From Cunninghamia lanceolata (Eukaryota > Streptophyta > Pinopsida > Cupressales > Cupressaceae), in the NCBI GenBank assembly GCA_027924645.1, contig BSBN01000334.1:2480001-2544000 (forward strand): DNA of 64,000 nucleotides, in the 5' to 3' direction. The notes beneath the pieces are model-generated. The model had not been told where the DNA came from and made no database searches. It saw only the letters and a program-made list of their open reading frames with translations. Of the stretch, positions 35,359-47,599 are shown piece after piece. Numbering within the stretch: the first letter of the stretch is position 1; each line of letters begins with the position of its first letter. The position numbers and the translations under genes are program-made.

Positions 35359-35947
35359 CTTTAGAAATGAAGGTACAAACCACACAATGAAAATTTGATT
35401 CAAATCATATTTATATCCTCTAAACAATATAGAATCAATGGAGATTGCAACAAAAATAACATGCATTAAGAACTTAACACATAACACAGTATGTAACATG
35501 GAGAAAACCCTTTTGGGTAAAAAACACTAGTGAGAAAAGAGGCTCCAAGTTGTATTATCTTCAAATATGAGATTACAATACATGAACTTCCTTTGTTTCT
35601 TCAATCTTCAATCTAGCGACACCTGTTACTCTTAACTCTGATAAAAAATGTAGTATAAATATCCTTATAAAATGGGCTTGCCAACAAAATATCAACCGTT
35701 AGATCTGTGACATATTGACGAATAATCCAAATTCACAATGATAAAATATAAATGAAATCATTGAAGAGATGACTACCCTGCGACCCCCGTCGTGGATGAA
35801 TTAGCATTGAGGACTAGATATAAATATGTAGCTGAAACAAGACCACTGCTAGTGAAACCTTTCATCCCTTATGGATGATTTACAAATAATATTAAGAGTA
35901 ATTAATTACATAGGATTTACAAGGTTGATGGCACATTAATCCTAACA
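35359..35947 (-). repeat. Element B 5' LTR, 589 bp
   Basis: It aligns with the element A LTR from TTTAGAAATGAA at the primer-site end through TAACAYGGAGAAAACCC to ATTAATCCTAACA at 35947. The inner terminus has drifted from TG to TT. It is about 330 bp shorter than A's LTR. Unrelated AT-rich sequence starts at 35948. Confidence 0.82.
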
Positions 35948-37005
35948 TTGCCACCTCTTTCTCCTCAAATTTAAGTGTTTGTTTCACATAATGTTTAGAT
36001 CACTACAGTATTTTAATTTTTAATATTTATGGATAAAAAAATATAATAACTATACAATGATCAAAATTAAATAATGACATTAATATGAATATTACATTAA
36101 TATAAATATTACAATTTTTATTGTAATATTTGCATAGACTTTAAGAAAAAATTATTTGTTTAATAACCAAATTCCCAGAAAGAATTTAGTCACTCATAAT
36201 TTAATTAAACAAATTAATTTGTTAGTATTATCACCTCGTCACTTTTGGTAGGATGTTTCTCTTGAATTTTAGATGTTTGTTTCACTCAAAATAGTATTTC
36301 TGCAAAATCTGTCATTAAGAGGTCAAATTTTGAGCCAATCACAACAGAGATAAATCATTTTCCCAATATATTTTGTTAAAATTTTCTCATATAGACTTAG
36401 GACAAATTTCTTTGATTAAATTGGTTTACTATAGGTAGATTCATCACTAGATAAAAAAAAATCATTGCAATAGTATTGCCAAAGGCAGGTACTAAACATG
36501 GATTTGCCTATTATTATTTTATGAATTAATTTATTTTTGTTTTTATATATAAATATGTTTAACGTGAGTTTCATTTTTTAGCACAAAAATGGATTTGCTT
36601 ATTATTATTGTTACTAAATTTTTCTTGCAGCTCAATTTAGTAAGCCTTTAACAAGCATTTGTTAAAATGGGATAAGAAAATTTTTGATACATGAGCAATC
36701 CAATCAACTTCGGCTGTCTGGATGAAGGATTTCAGGATTGATTTATCGGGGTCATGTAGTAGTTCAAATTGAGTCGTTGCACAATCTAGATAAATCAATA
36801 AAATAGGCTTCTTTAAGAAAGCAGACATTCAAAGGATATCAGGTCTTGAGGCTAAACTAATCTCTGCAATTTATGTTTCAAGTATGATATTACTGTTTAT
36901 TCAGTGCAAGACAATTCAGTTCAGGAAAGAGGTATTAATAAACTATCATTTCTTCATGATTATAAACATATGTTTCAAATAGATTTTCAATTATTTCATA
37001 TTATG
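35948..37005. other. AT-rich region, no gene recognised
   Basis: Mostly unique-looking AT-rich sequence. The one non-trivial frame (minus strand 36828-36637, 63 codons, opening MSAFLKKPILLIYLDC) has gene-like composition but no family I know and no splice context I can defend. A phrase at about 36529-36560 (TTTATTTTTGTTTTTATATA) recurs at about 41920. Confidence 0.4.
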
Positions 37006-37351
37006 TAGGGTCAGTGCAAGAAGTTGGGTCCACTTTTTGGCCAAAAAGTGGAAGTGTTTTCCCTGATTTTCAGTATTTATCACATTTGACCTGAACATTT
37101 GAGGTACTTAAGTATTGAATATTAAAAAAAGTTAGTAATATGAAATGTAGTACTCAGAGTCTAGTTTCCAAATATGTAATTTATTTTAATACCTAGATGA
37201 TACAAATTAATTTTCAATAGGCATTTCTAGAAACCACTATTTAAAAGTCACTTTTTTTTACCATACCATGCACGTGTATGGCCAACATAATTTGATCTAA
37301 ATAAAAGTATTTGTCTAAACCCTTTTGGGGAAAGATGTGTAGTACAGTGAA

Positions 37352-37476
37352 GTTTGATGAGGATTTTTTTTTATAATTTTTTTCCAAATAATTTTTTTTA
37401 TTAATTTTTTATTGGCCCTAATTGCTATTTTCAAAAATCCTCATGTACGTCCAACATAATTTAAGCAAAACTAATC

Positions 37477-37521
<45 letters not shown>

Positions 37522-37665
37522 ATGAGGATTTTTTTATAATTTTTTTTGAAATAAATTTTTTTATTAATTTTTTATTGGCCCTAATTGCTATTTTCAAAAA
37601 CCCTCGTATACGTCCAACATAATGTAAGAAAAACTAATCATAATATATATATTGTGTAAATAATG
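37352..37665. repeat. Direct duplication around a (TA)n microsatellite
   Basis: A unit of about 130-160 bp starting GATGAGGATTTTTTT and running through TTATTGGCCCTAATTGC to CTAATCATAATATATAT occurs at about 37358 and 37522. The copies are separated by a TA run at about 37479-37519. Confidence 0.8.
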
Positions 37666-38082
37666 ATGTGTAGATTGATGACATAATTTTTTTTTCAAAA
37701 AACAGTAAAAATTGAAAGTTATTAAAAAAATACAAACACCTATCATTTCAAGTTTTTGGACTAGTTTGCTCATAAATTAAATAATAAAAATAAAAACAAG
37801 TCCAATAAAAAAAATTATATATTTGAAAACTAGACACTGTCTTCTGTAATGGGTTTTAATTTCGTAAAAAAATTTAGAAAAAAATGTCGTCAGCCATATA
37901 GGTAAACTCAGTTTTTTCTCTTGTTCTGTACTTAGAAAAAAACTTGCAAGTCCAAGGCAAGGGGTTGGCTTACCATGCCTTTCCCAAGCCTAAGCTTTTA
38001 GGAATGGGTAGCTATTCCTTTTGTATTGGAAAAAAAAGCGTGTAGGCATTTTTTTCAAATTCAAATATTTTTATAGAAATGG

Positions 38083-38185
38083 GTACCCATTCCTAAACGG
38101 GTATCTATTTAGAATTGGGCACCCATTCCTAAACGGGTACTCGTTTCTAAGCAGGTAACCATTTAGGCTCGGGAACCCATTTCTG
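38083..38185. repeat. Short tandem repeat GGGYACCCATTCCTAAACGGGTA
   Basis: Three imperfect units of about 35 bp containing GGGTACCCATTCCTAAACGG. GGGTACCC is itself palindromic, so the array can fold. It lies just inside the right end of the inverted-repeat element. Confidence 0.65.
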
Positions 38186-38249
38186 TCAAGATTTTTTTTT
38201 TTCTCGTGACTTCCCCTCTATGTGGACCCAACTTCTTGCACTTACCCTA

Positions 38250-41200
38250 TAAGTGATTCATGAAGGAAAGTACACATAAGTCATTATATGATATGAAATA
38301 GTTGATATATTCAAAAGAAATATTTGTGTAGTTCCACACAAGCCATGGGAGTAACTGTATCTGAAAAGATATAAAGTAGAAAGTATAAATGCAAGAAAAT
38401 AAAATGCATAGAATTAGGGATGGGACCTGTCATTGCCTAGTGAATGATGAATCCCATTGTTGAAGGTTGTGCCAGCATTTTGAGTTGTCCTAGTGCAGCT
38501 CCAGGAGAAAACCTGTAAGGGTGGAAGAGGATTGATGTTAGAGCTAAGGGTTCCATACATAATTCTATACATATCTAATCAAGGAAACACTTGCTATTTT
38601 ATAAACTGATCAAGAAAAGTAGAGTGAATAGATGAAAAAGAGATATAGATACCAAATCAGAAGATAAATCAAGAAGGAGAAGCATCATGTCATACAAATC
38701 AAAGAGAGATTACAGCCTTGTGTTTTTTTATCTAACATGTTTGTTCATTATGCAAGTATATGTGAAATATATCAAGATCAATCACTGTAATAGTATGTGG
38801 AGAAAATGTGGCTCCCACAAGGGTTGAACTCAACATACTACTCTTTTTTATGTTTATTGAGAGGACTACCAAAGGCATACTATGTACTGATAATGGAGAT
38901 ATAGTATGTGCATTCAAGAAAATATTACTCTAAATGCTTCATAGGTCATCACAAGAGATATATGACACTCTACCATTAAGAGGATCAACGAGTAGGACAA
39001 CCTCAATCACCATCAATAAGGCAGCTACAAGACAATCCTTACAACAACGACAGTAGGCAGGATTATCAAAGCCATACAAAAGACAATTCAAAAGTGAGCA
39101 TTGTTCCAAACTAAGAAGCATATAGGGGCTATGATAAAGAATAGAGATATACATGCTAAGAACTATCAAAGTAAGGTCTACAATAACATCTCATTGTTAA
39201 AGCCACTAGATCACAAGGGTTATCTACTGTTAAGAGGTTACCAATGGCATAGGGACCTAAAAGCATTAAGGTTTATGACAATTATAACATGAGATTCAGG
39301 GAATCATTTAAAGCTTTCATGAAGTACATTAAGAGAGAATGTATGATGAGAAATCCAAAATGTAAGGATAAGAGAGTCATAACTCTACAATGCAAACAAT
39401 AGTCCAATGAAGCCCATTCAAGATAATAAGAGACAATTATGAAGAACAGTTCAATAAAGCCTCTTGTGTTAAAAGAAATGAACAATCATAGGGATGATGT
39501 CTACAAAGCATAGTGATCAGGAAGGGAGATAGTAGCCATAACTTTGAGGGTTATTAGTCAAAGTATAATAAAACATGAGGTCATATTAATGATAAAAAAG
39601 ACCTTGTATGTGCAGAATCAATACTCAAGGGGTGTACCATTTGATAGTATAAAAGAACGGAATGAAGACAAAACAAAGTTTCATAGACAAAGACAGATCC
39701 AATGAAGACCCAAGAGTGCCAAAGGATAGTTAATCTTCATGCCAATAGATTACTATCATAAAAGTGCAGTCAATATGAGCAAAAGAGTAACCATTTGAAG
39801 GCCCTGCACCCCAAGGACAACAGTCGTGTTTCAATCATATCACAAAAACTATGATCTGGGTTTTTGAGATTGTTGTATAGAAATTAGAAGACAATAAGGT
39901 GAAAGAACCTTTTAAATTTATCACCAACTCAGTTTGTAATTTTTTTGAGAACTTTTTACCAGTTCTAAGGCAATATTTTCATTTCCATAACAGAGGGTTC
40001 ATTCAAACATCAAGTAAAAGACAATTTCTCATTTAGTTTTAGGCAATAATTAGAGCATAAACACTTTTATTTACAGAGAAAAGCCATGAAAGAATAGAGA
40101 AAGACACAAAAATATACTTTCTTTCTCTTTTTACTGAGCAAAGTAAATAATTTTTCTCCAAATGCACAAAGAGGGCACTGTATTTCATCAATTTTAGAGC
40201 AAAGAACAAGGTATAAAAGCTTCATTTCCAGAAGACCCTTTTGAAATGAGAAGCAAAGTACTCATCATATTTCAAACCCTCATAGAGATAAAAAAATTTA
40301 TTTCAATGAAACCCTAGAGAGATTCTATGCATAGAAAAAGGGCTTGTCATTTTGAGAGCACAAAGAATTTTAGTATTTTTATGCAGAAAGATGGAATTTA
40401 CCAATCCAATACAACCTGAGATGAAGTTTAACTCCAAGTTTTGATCTCAATACCTAGTGAAAGTCCAATTCCAATGTGCCCTAACCACGACATGAAACCC
40501 TAGCAGAGAAAAACTTGGCAGCAGAAAGAAATGAGCATGCAAAGTGAATGTATGAAATGCCTTTGAGAGATTTAGATTTTTTTGTGTTTCATAAGAAACC
40601 CTATCTTGGCTGCCAAGTGAAGTGTTTTTCACTTTATTTTTAGAATTAAAGGGATGAAATTAATTGTATAAGGGTCAAGACTTATGTCTTCCCCTCCTTT
40701 TAGCTTTTTCCTTTAGGCCCCTTTTAGGGAATATGTATGATATTTTTAGCCCTTCTATTTTGCATGACTAAGCAACAAAAATAGAGATTGTAAGCAAATG
40801 TTAAGGTTAATATTTTATAAATTACCTTAATACTTGCCATATTAATGCAAGAGATAAACACTCACATGACAAATACTAAATTAAGTCATAACTAACTAAC
40901 TATAATATTTGCTTAAAGGTTTATCCTTGTCCCAAAAATCATGCAAAAAAATAGGAGTGGAATTATGACTTTTGTCTTTGAATTTTGGTCAAACTGAGGT
41001 GATTTTGGAGTTCTCCTTGGTCAAAAGAATGAGAGGGATAGTTTGGAGCTATTTTAGCTTGTTTTGGCATAGTTGAGACCCTTCTTTTTATGGATTTTCT
41101 ATTTTTCTCATGAGAGAGATATTTTGGAGTTGAGTTGACTACAGTTGACTCATGCAGGTCCCTTAGAGGTTCATTTTTGTATTATAGAGGAAAATATTAG

Positions 41201-41960
41201 TTTTTCTCTCTCATTTCTTGATTCTATGCTTTTTCTTGCTCATTGCAGAAAAGCTATATAGTTTTATGACTCATTTTTGACAAATTTTTAGATAGCAGTC
41301 AGTTTTACAGGTTATATCTTTTTCATTTTTACAGCATTTTCCTTTCATTACTTAAAAGATCTACATTTTACCTTCTCATATCTATTTATATGCCTTACTG
41401 AATGATTTGGATGAAATTTAAATGTGTTTTAACAATCAAAACCTTTAATTTTGTCTCAATAATTATTGCAAACACATAGAAAGAATTGACACTACAGGTC
41501 TTAGGTTGTGCAAATAGTTCTCTTGCCTTTCAAGTTGTGAAACATAGTTTTCGTGCTAAGAGATAGATCATTGAGCCTCCCTTTGAAATACCCATGTGAT
41601 AAAATTTCCATTCATTAAGTTGTGTGAAGAAATCTTTAAAGTAGTAATTGTGAATTAGTCTGCCCTTTTAATATCATTTTGGTGCAATCAACTCCTAGAG
41701 TTAGTTTTCATTTTCAAGTACTAGTTACCCTTTTCCTTCAAAATTCATTAGTCTCTAAGAGAATCAAAAGGGAAACCAACCCATAATCCAGAGATTCATA
41801 TTCACTATGACCACACCCACAGGCTCGAAGGTGTTTCCATGTTTCACAAGATTGTTGAGCATTCAAACTTAGAATCCGAGTGCAATCTTTGTGACAACAA
41901 TTATTTTTATGAACGTATTTATTTTTGTTTTTATATATAAATATGTATAACATGAGGTTG
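38250..41960. other. Unclassified region, no gene recognised
   Basis: About 3.7 kb with only short chance frames. The part 38950-39850 is purine-rich with recurring AAGG/AATGAAG words and may be an eroded repeat. I found no LTR pair, inverted termini, coding motif or RNA gene. Confidence 0.4.
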
Positions 41961-42360
41961 TTACGCCGAGAGGCGTTCTACACTCACAGCAAGGGCTAAA
42001 AGATTCATATTCCCGTAAACAATTAAGATTCAGATTCCAATGTAAACAAAATTCATAAAATGTGTAAATAAATAAATTCGTGGAAGCCAAATGGATAGAA
42101 AAAAAGAAAAACTTGGCAGTTATGGAGTGATATCTTTATCACATTAAACAAAAAAATAAATAAATTCATGGAAGCCAAATGGATAGAAAAAAGAAAAACT
42201 TGGGCAGTTATGGAGTGAAATCTTTATTACATTTGAAGAATAATTAACTCATGTGAGCATATCAAATATTCTAATTGCAAGTAATTTATAAATGCCAACA
42301 AATTGGAAGATATCTCTCAGCGTACTATAGATATATTTTTTTAAATATAAATATACTAGT
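41961..42360 (+). mobile_element. Small T/A-rich repeat, copy 1 (MITE-like)
   Basis: It begins TTACGCCGAGAGGCGTTCTA, then CACTCACAGCAAGGGCT, and ends GATATCTCTCAGCGTACTAT, then an AT tail to ATACTAGT. TACGCCGAGAG and CTCTCAGCGTA are inverted copies. An 89-bp tandem duplication (42073-42161 and 42162-42243) lies inside. It is non-coding. Copies 2 to 5 are at 42655, 58106, 61061 and 61539. Confidence 0.6.
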
Positions 42361-42654
42361 TTTATCTCACATAGTTTGGATATATTTTTTTAAATATAAA
42401 TATATTTGTGTGTACACAAATTTTTTTTATAACAAATACATCTAAGATGTAAATTTAAATGATGTTAGATTAAAAAAAGGAATGATTCGAATCGTATTTG
42501 GCCAACATCAACTAAAAAATTGAAGAACTAAAACTAGTGATAGGCAAGGATTAAATTTGATAGTCCACCTTGCCTATCAAGAAATGTTTTTCCTATAGTT
42601 TAGTCTTCATTATTGTATTTTATATAATAAACATAAAAGAATTTACAAATGGCT

Positions 42655-43125
42655 TTTATGCCAAGAGACGTTCTACACTCACAACAAGGGCTGAAAGATT
42701 CAAATTCATGTAAACATTTAGATTCTATAAACAAAAATCATAAAATATTTAAATAAATAAATTCATGCAAAATAAGATTCATTGGAAAAAAATTATTCTC
42801 CACTTTATTTTTTGGTTCCATAGTTTTTGTGATTTTCTTATTTTCAATTTCTTTTTTGATTTTTAGTTTTTAATTTTTTCCAATTTATTTTTTATTTTTT
42901 CTAATTTCGTTTTTGGTTCAATAGTTTTTGTGATTTTCTTATTTTCAATTTGTTTTTTTATTTTTTTTTCCAATTTCTTTTTTAGCTTTTATTTTTTATT
43001 TTTTCCAATTTCTCTTTTGGTTTTTATTTTTTATTTTTTTCCAATTTCTTTTTCAAATAAACTATGGAAAAGAGATATCTCTCGGCGTACTTTAGATATA
43101 TGTTTTAAAATATAAATATACTAGT
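42655..43125 (+). mobile_element. Small T/A-rich repeat, copy 2 (MITE-like)
   Basis: It begins TTATGCCAAGAGACGTTCTA and ends GATATCTCTCGGCGTACTTT, with the same AT tail to ATACTAGT. The centre (42800-43060) is a T-rich tract built from TTTTTTCCAATTTC and TTTTTGG words. Ends are 80-90% identical to copy 1 by eye; the interiors differ. Confidence 0.62.
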
Positions 43126-43399
43126 AATATATTCATACCAAGGTATTTCAAATAATGTATGCATTTTAGTTTTTTCTATTTTTTATAACTCCAAACCCAA
43201 AATATTCTATTAAAAAATCTAAAAATTTGGGATTTTTTTTACTTGTATATATATTACAAGAATAATAGCTTGAGTACATTAGGTGGCTAAGGAAGCCACA
43301 TCAAAATACATATTATGTCATATACCCATCTATAGGAACAAGTTAAGTTAAAAAAAAAACAAATTACATCAAAATATACAAGTCTATTATCCTTTTATA

Positions 43400-45183
43400 T
43401 TGACTATTCTCTTTCTTCATTGTCGTCTATCTTTGTTTGTCCACTCACACTTCCCTATTTGTACCATTCTGATTGAATCTCTACAGTAGCAATCTGGTTC
43501 TAGTTCAAATCTATCTCTTTGCAATCTTCATTTCTACTAACACTGTTGATCAAGGAATCTCATTCTTTCTATGTTCCAATCCTTGGTGAAGTTCTAAGTA
43601 CATTACTATCAACATCAAAGTTTTGGTAGGCATATTTCATCGTGTCCATTTCATGCTCTGTATTTTCTTCCACTAGGTTTTGGTTGTTATACCTATTGTG
43701 CTCTCTCATATACTCTTTGTGAAAGTTAGGGTCCACTTTCCTATAGCCGTGAGGCCAAAACTCACTTGTCTTAATATCTGCCCTGTAGACTGTCATTGAT
43801 CCTTCGTCCAAAATCTTCGTGAACCTTTCTGTAGGAATCCTCATCGTTGCAGTGGCATGTTCACAAATCAACTAAGTTATGAGTCCCAAGAAGGTCCTAG
43901 TAAATATTCTTTCCCTTCCTTGGAGCACATTTTCATTTCTTACCTTCCACAAAACCCTCAAGATCTTAGTAGTAAACAATAACCAAAACAAATTTTTATT
44001 CTTTTCAACATTGCTAAGATACCCACATAGAATATTAACCTTGGTAACACATAGACTAGACAACTTTCCTTTTAAAGACATTAAGAAAAAAGACCAAATG
44101 GATTTTACAAAAAAGCAATCAAAGAAGATATACTCAAAGTTTTCAGGATATTTAGAGTAAAGACAATGGTTATCTAATCATATTGCAAACCTATCTAATA
44201 ACAAAAGCCACCTAAAACAACATGTTTTTGGTTAATTGACTTTGGACCATATGGTAGACATTGTTTTTGACAACACATTAGGTTATAAACTGACTTTCCA
44301 TGCAAGATTAATGTGTGCATTAACATCATAGTTTTCTGTCATCAACTTATAGAGCTTCTTTAGAATCATTTTTATAAATTTCGTGGCCTCTTTCCATCTA
44401 ATTTCCATCCAAATCTCAGTTTTCAAACTTATGCCCTATTGAAACTGACCTTGTATAGTTTTAAGAAGAACATAAGTCCTCTTCTATGTCTAAAGAATAT
44501 TATATTCATTTTTCAGTTGGTGCCACACTTTAACAACATTATTAGTTATAATAGTTTCAAAGCAAGCAATTCCCCATTTATGCCATTTTTTAGCCGAACA
44601 ACCTTGCAATAAGGCCAAAGCCTTGTCATTATATTTTAGATTCCACCAAATAGATTTGGTTCAAACTATTTCCTTTTTTATTAAAATCAAAGGCTTCTCT
44701 ATTCTTTAGAAAGGGCTTTACATCTTCCTAGGCCTTCCATATTGAAGCAAATACAACTAACCCTATGGGTTTGACATTGAAATCACCCAAAACAATATCC
44801 TAAAAACTCAAGTCTACCTAGTCTTTGGCTTTTTTAGGCACTGCCTTTCTCAGATTATTAACAATTAGAACTTTCCATGGCTTAGAACCCTAAAAGGCCC
44901 TAACAATCCATTTTGGCACCAGAGCACCACCTTGAATTTTTAGAACTTTCAACCCTAATTCCTCAATGTTTTTACTCAAGCAACACCATTCACATGCAAC
45001 CTCATGTCTTTTTAAATTACCCCTCCCATCCAACCATAGAAACTCTCTAATCATTTTTTGAATGAGGTTAGCTTGATAACTAGAAAAAAACCTAGAAGAA
45101 GCATAGTAGATGGAGTAAGATGAAATAATCTTTTGACACACTTGAAACCATCTAGACATGGAGAGATATTGCTTATCCAACAT
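43400..45183 (-). pseudogene. LINE ORF2 C-terminal region (zf-RVT-like, broken)
   Basis: 45183-44890 (SRWFQVCQKIISSYSIYYAS; FLWLDGRGNLKRHEVACEWC) corresponds to the post-RT region of plant L1 elements. 44081-43872 contains a W..KVRNENVLQGR stretch similar to the WK.RN..IF tail. 43871-43569 (opening MICEHATATMRIPTERF) continues in the same direction and includes a FWPHGYRKVDPNFHKEY stretch I cannot assign. It may be the true C-terminus of the ORF or 3'-transduced sequence. Confidence 0.7.
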
Positions 45184-45213
45184 ATTAAGATTGTTGTTAA
45201 TTTTCCTATAAAT

Positions 45214-46560
45214 CTAGTCCCACATCTCCTTCAAAGAAGGATTAATAGAGAATGGGATCCTAAGAAATCTCACTAAGTTAGTTGAGTCCCCCCATTTCCA
45301 ATTAGAAGTATCCAATGACACTGGAGGAGAATTATCCCATTCTAGAAGAGTATATTTTGAGTGGGAAATTTTTACTCCTGCAGGTTTAGAGAAAATTAAC
45401 AACCTTTCCTCAAAATTTCATAAGCTTTCCTCTTCTAAAATAGGAAATAATGTTGTATCATCAACAAAGTGGATATTTAGAAGTGATTCATTATTTGGAA
45501 GGATTATTCCCTTAAGCTCCATCCCTATTAGATCTATTCTCAGAATATAATACAGTGCTTCAGAGGCAATATGCAGGATCTAGAGGGTAGCCTTGCCTTA
45601 TAGACCTTTCAAGTTTGAAAGGGTTATAAAGAGATCCATTAAAGTCAATATGAACAATGGAATTCGTGAATAGCATTCTAACCATAACCATGTTACAATA
45701 TTCATTAGGAAAGCCTAGATATTCAAACATCATTATTACAAAGGACCACTTAATCCTATCGTAAGATTTTTCAAAGTCCAATAACAAGATACCTGCATTT
45801 TGTCCACTTTTTTTTTCTCAATCTTGGGATTCCTAGCTTGTGATTGATTCTCCAAGATATACCTTCCTTTTATAAAACCTATTTGTGTAGGGTTAATAAT
45901 AACTATAAGAATATCAATAAGTCTTATAGCTAGCACTTTAGCTATAATTTTATAAGAAACATTCAACAATGTAATGGGTCTCCAATTTTTAATGTTTGTT
46001 TTATCCCCTTCTTTAGGAAGAAGCGTGATCACTCCTCTATTGATTTTTTCCCCCAAGGTTCCCTTAGATATGGCTTATTGATAGATATCCAACAAGTCCT
46101 CAGTTATCCAATCTTCATTGCACTTGTAAAATTCCATAGGAATTCCATCAAAGCCTGGTGACTTACCATTTTCCATTGTTCTAATAGCTTTTATTATTTC
46201 ATCTTTGGATATTACTTTCCTTAACTTAATACACATTTCATCTATGACTTTTTTGGGGCAAATTTTCATACAAAAGCTTTGTGTCTCCCTGCATTCCCTA
46301 GACCCATTCTTAGCTATAAAGAGTTTTTGATAAAAGGATCTAAACACCTCTTTCATCTCTTCAATGTTTTTAAACCACTTATTATCTTCTACAATAGGTC
46401 CTATATCTTCTCTAGAATTTTCTCTTTCAACAAGTTAAAAAATTATTTTGTTCCTTTATCCCCTTTTGATAACCAGTTCAATTTTGCTATAGCACTGCCC
46501 CCCTAGTTTTTTAATAGTACTTTGCCTCCCCTAATTCTCTAAGAATCTCTTCATCATCTA
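45214..46560 (-). pseudogene. LINE ORF2 reverse transcriptase (broken)
   Basis: In order: the EI..AI..M-GKSPGFDGIPMEFYK region (46356-46075), GVITLLPKEGDKTNIKNWRP, QIGFIKGRYILENQ, then after a frameshift DFEKSYDRIKWSF and a RQGYPLDP-like block. The catalytic Asp pair is FVDDTTLFP at about 45465, a variant of the usual FADD. Further fragments (45402-45214) match the thumb region. All catalytic blocks are recognisable, but the frame is broken several times. Confidence 0.88.
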
Positions 46561-46859
46561 GACTATCTTGCAGTTTACTCTCAAATTTCAAAAATATTTC
46601 TTGCATCTTACTTTCCTCTCTTCTTCCATGTTTTGCATATTTTTCCCTACTATTTGAAACAATACTTTGCAATTTTTTTATCAATGCATTCCAATAATGG
46701 CAATCTTGATGAGTTGGTATATAAGGTATATAGGCTCTTGTGATGTTCCTTAGACTAATGATCCCTTCACAATAATCACTATCTTGAATTAGGGCACTAT
46801 TTAGTTTAAACAAGTTTTATTTTTTAGTTCTTACCCTTGTTTACTATTCTTTCCACTTA

Positions 46860-47593
46860 ATATGTGCTTCTATTGGATGGTGATCTGAGAGAGTGGATGT
46901 AAGAACTTCTACATAGTTATTATCTTTTTTGCTAAGGAAGTAGAACTTATCTTCATTTGAACTAGAACTTGTCTAGCCTCCAATATATTCCATTTTTTTT
47001 ACCTTCGCTACTATACCATGTGAACTAAATGCCACTTCTTTAATTTTTCTTCCCTTCTAAAGGGTAAAAAAGTTTAAAGGTCTTCTTAAATTTATGCCAA
47101 TAGAAGGATTCATTACCTTTCCACCCCCATTTAATGCCACCAATCTTGTCTTCTATGTTTCTATCATATAAAAGTCACCTCCTATTATTCATGGAATCTA
47201 TTGTAAGTTAGTGGCCATCCATTTCCAGAGCTCAACCCTACAATTGTATTCATTTGGGGCATATACAGAACAAACTCTGAATAGGATGTCCTCTTTCTTA
47301 AAGATTGCCCATAAGTACCTATTACAAGGTGAGCATCCTTTTTGGATGATCAGTTTAGCCCACTTATTTTCTATTAACATTGCTATCCCCACTTTCCCTT
47401 TTTCATGCTCAATGAAAAAACAACCGGCTTCTTTTCATATGAATCTCAAGTTATTTTCTAGTGTGAAGCCAGTGGCCTTCACCTCCTTAAGCACAATGAG
47501 ATTTAAATCTTTTCTTTTGTTACAAAAGTCCCTAAAAATGCATTTTCTATCTAGAGACTCTAAGCCTCCTATATTCCAACTACAACAATTCAT
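46860..47593 (-). pseudogene. LINE ORF2 endonuclease domain (broken)
   Basis: The ATG at 47593 on the minus strand opens MNCCSWNIGGLESLDRK, matching the start of L1 endonucleases (SWNIRGL). Further on are the intact stretch 47392-47198 (ILFRVCSVYAPNEY) and the C-terminal LSDHHPIEAHI at about 46880, with the catalytic SDH. It would nick target DNA to prime reverse transcription. Stops separate the pieces. Confidence 0.85.
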
Positions 47594-47599
47594 AATTCT

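Larger units (their letters stand above)
5005..35947 (-). mobile_element. Element B: host copia element split by three insertions
   Basis: This is the oldest element of the pile, the same family as A on the minus strand. Its own sequence survives in three blocks: 5005-7407 (RT, hinge, integrase, protease, zinc knuckle), 14905-15618 (gag and its start), and 35313-35947 (primer site and 5' LTR). The gaps are element C (7408-14904) and element D (15619-35312). The blocks join in the correct copia order when compared with element A. The 3' half beyond RT lies left of A, outside the window. Without the insertions about 3.75 kb of B is present here. Confidence 0.9.
37008..38247. mobile_element. 1.24-kb element with terminal inverted repeats, no ORF
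   Basis: The left end GGGTCAGTGCAAGAAGTTGG (continuing GTCCAC) is matched inverted at the right end (GTGGACCCAACTTCTTGCAC, then TTACCC): about 26 bp with one mismatch. Both ends are flanked by TA (37006-37007 and 38248-38249), consistent with a 2-bp or 3-bp target duplication. The interior is AT-rich and non-coding, with a direct duplication and a microsatellite. It looks like a non-autonomous DNA transposon; superfamily uncertain (Tc1/mariner or PIF/Harbinger type by target preference). Confidence 0.8.
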
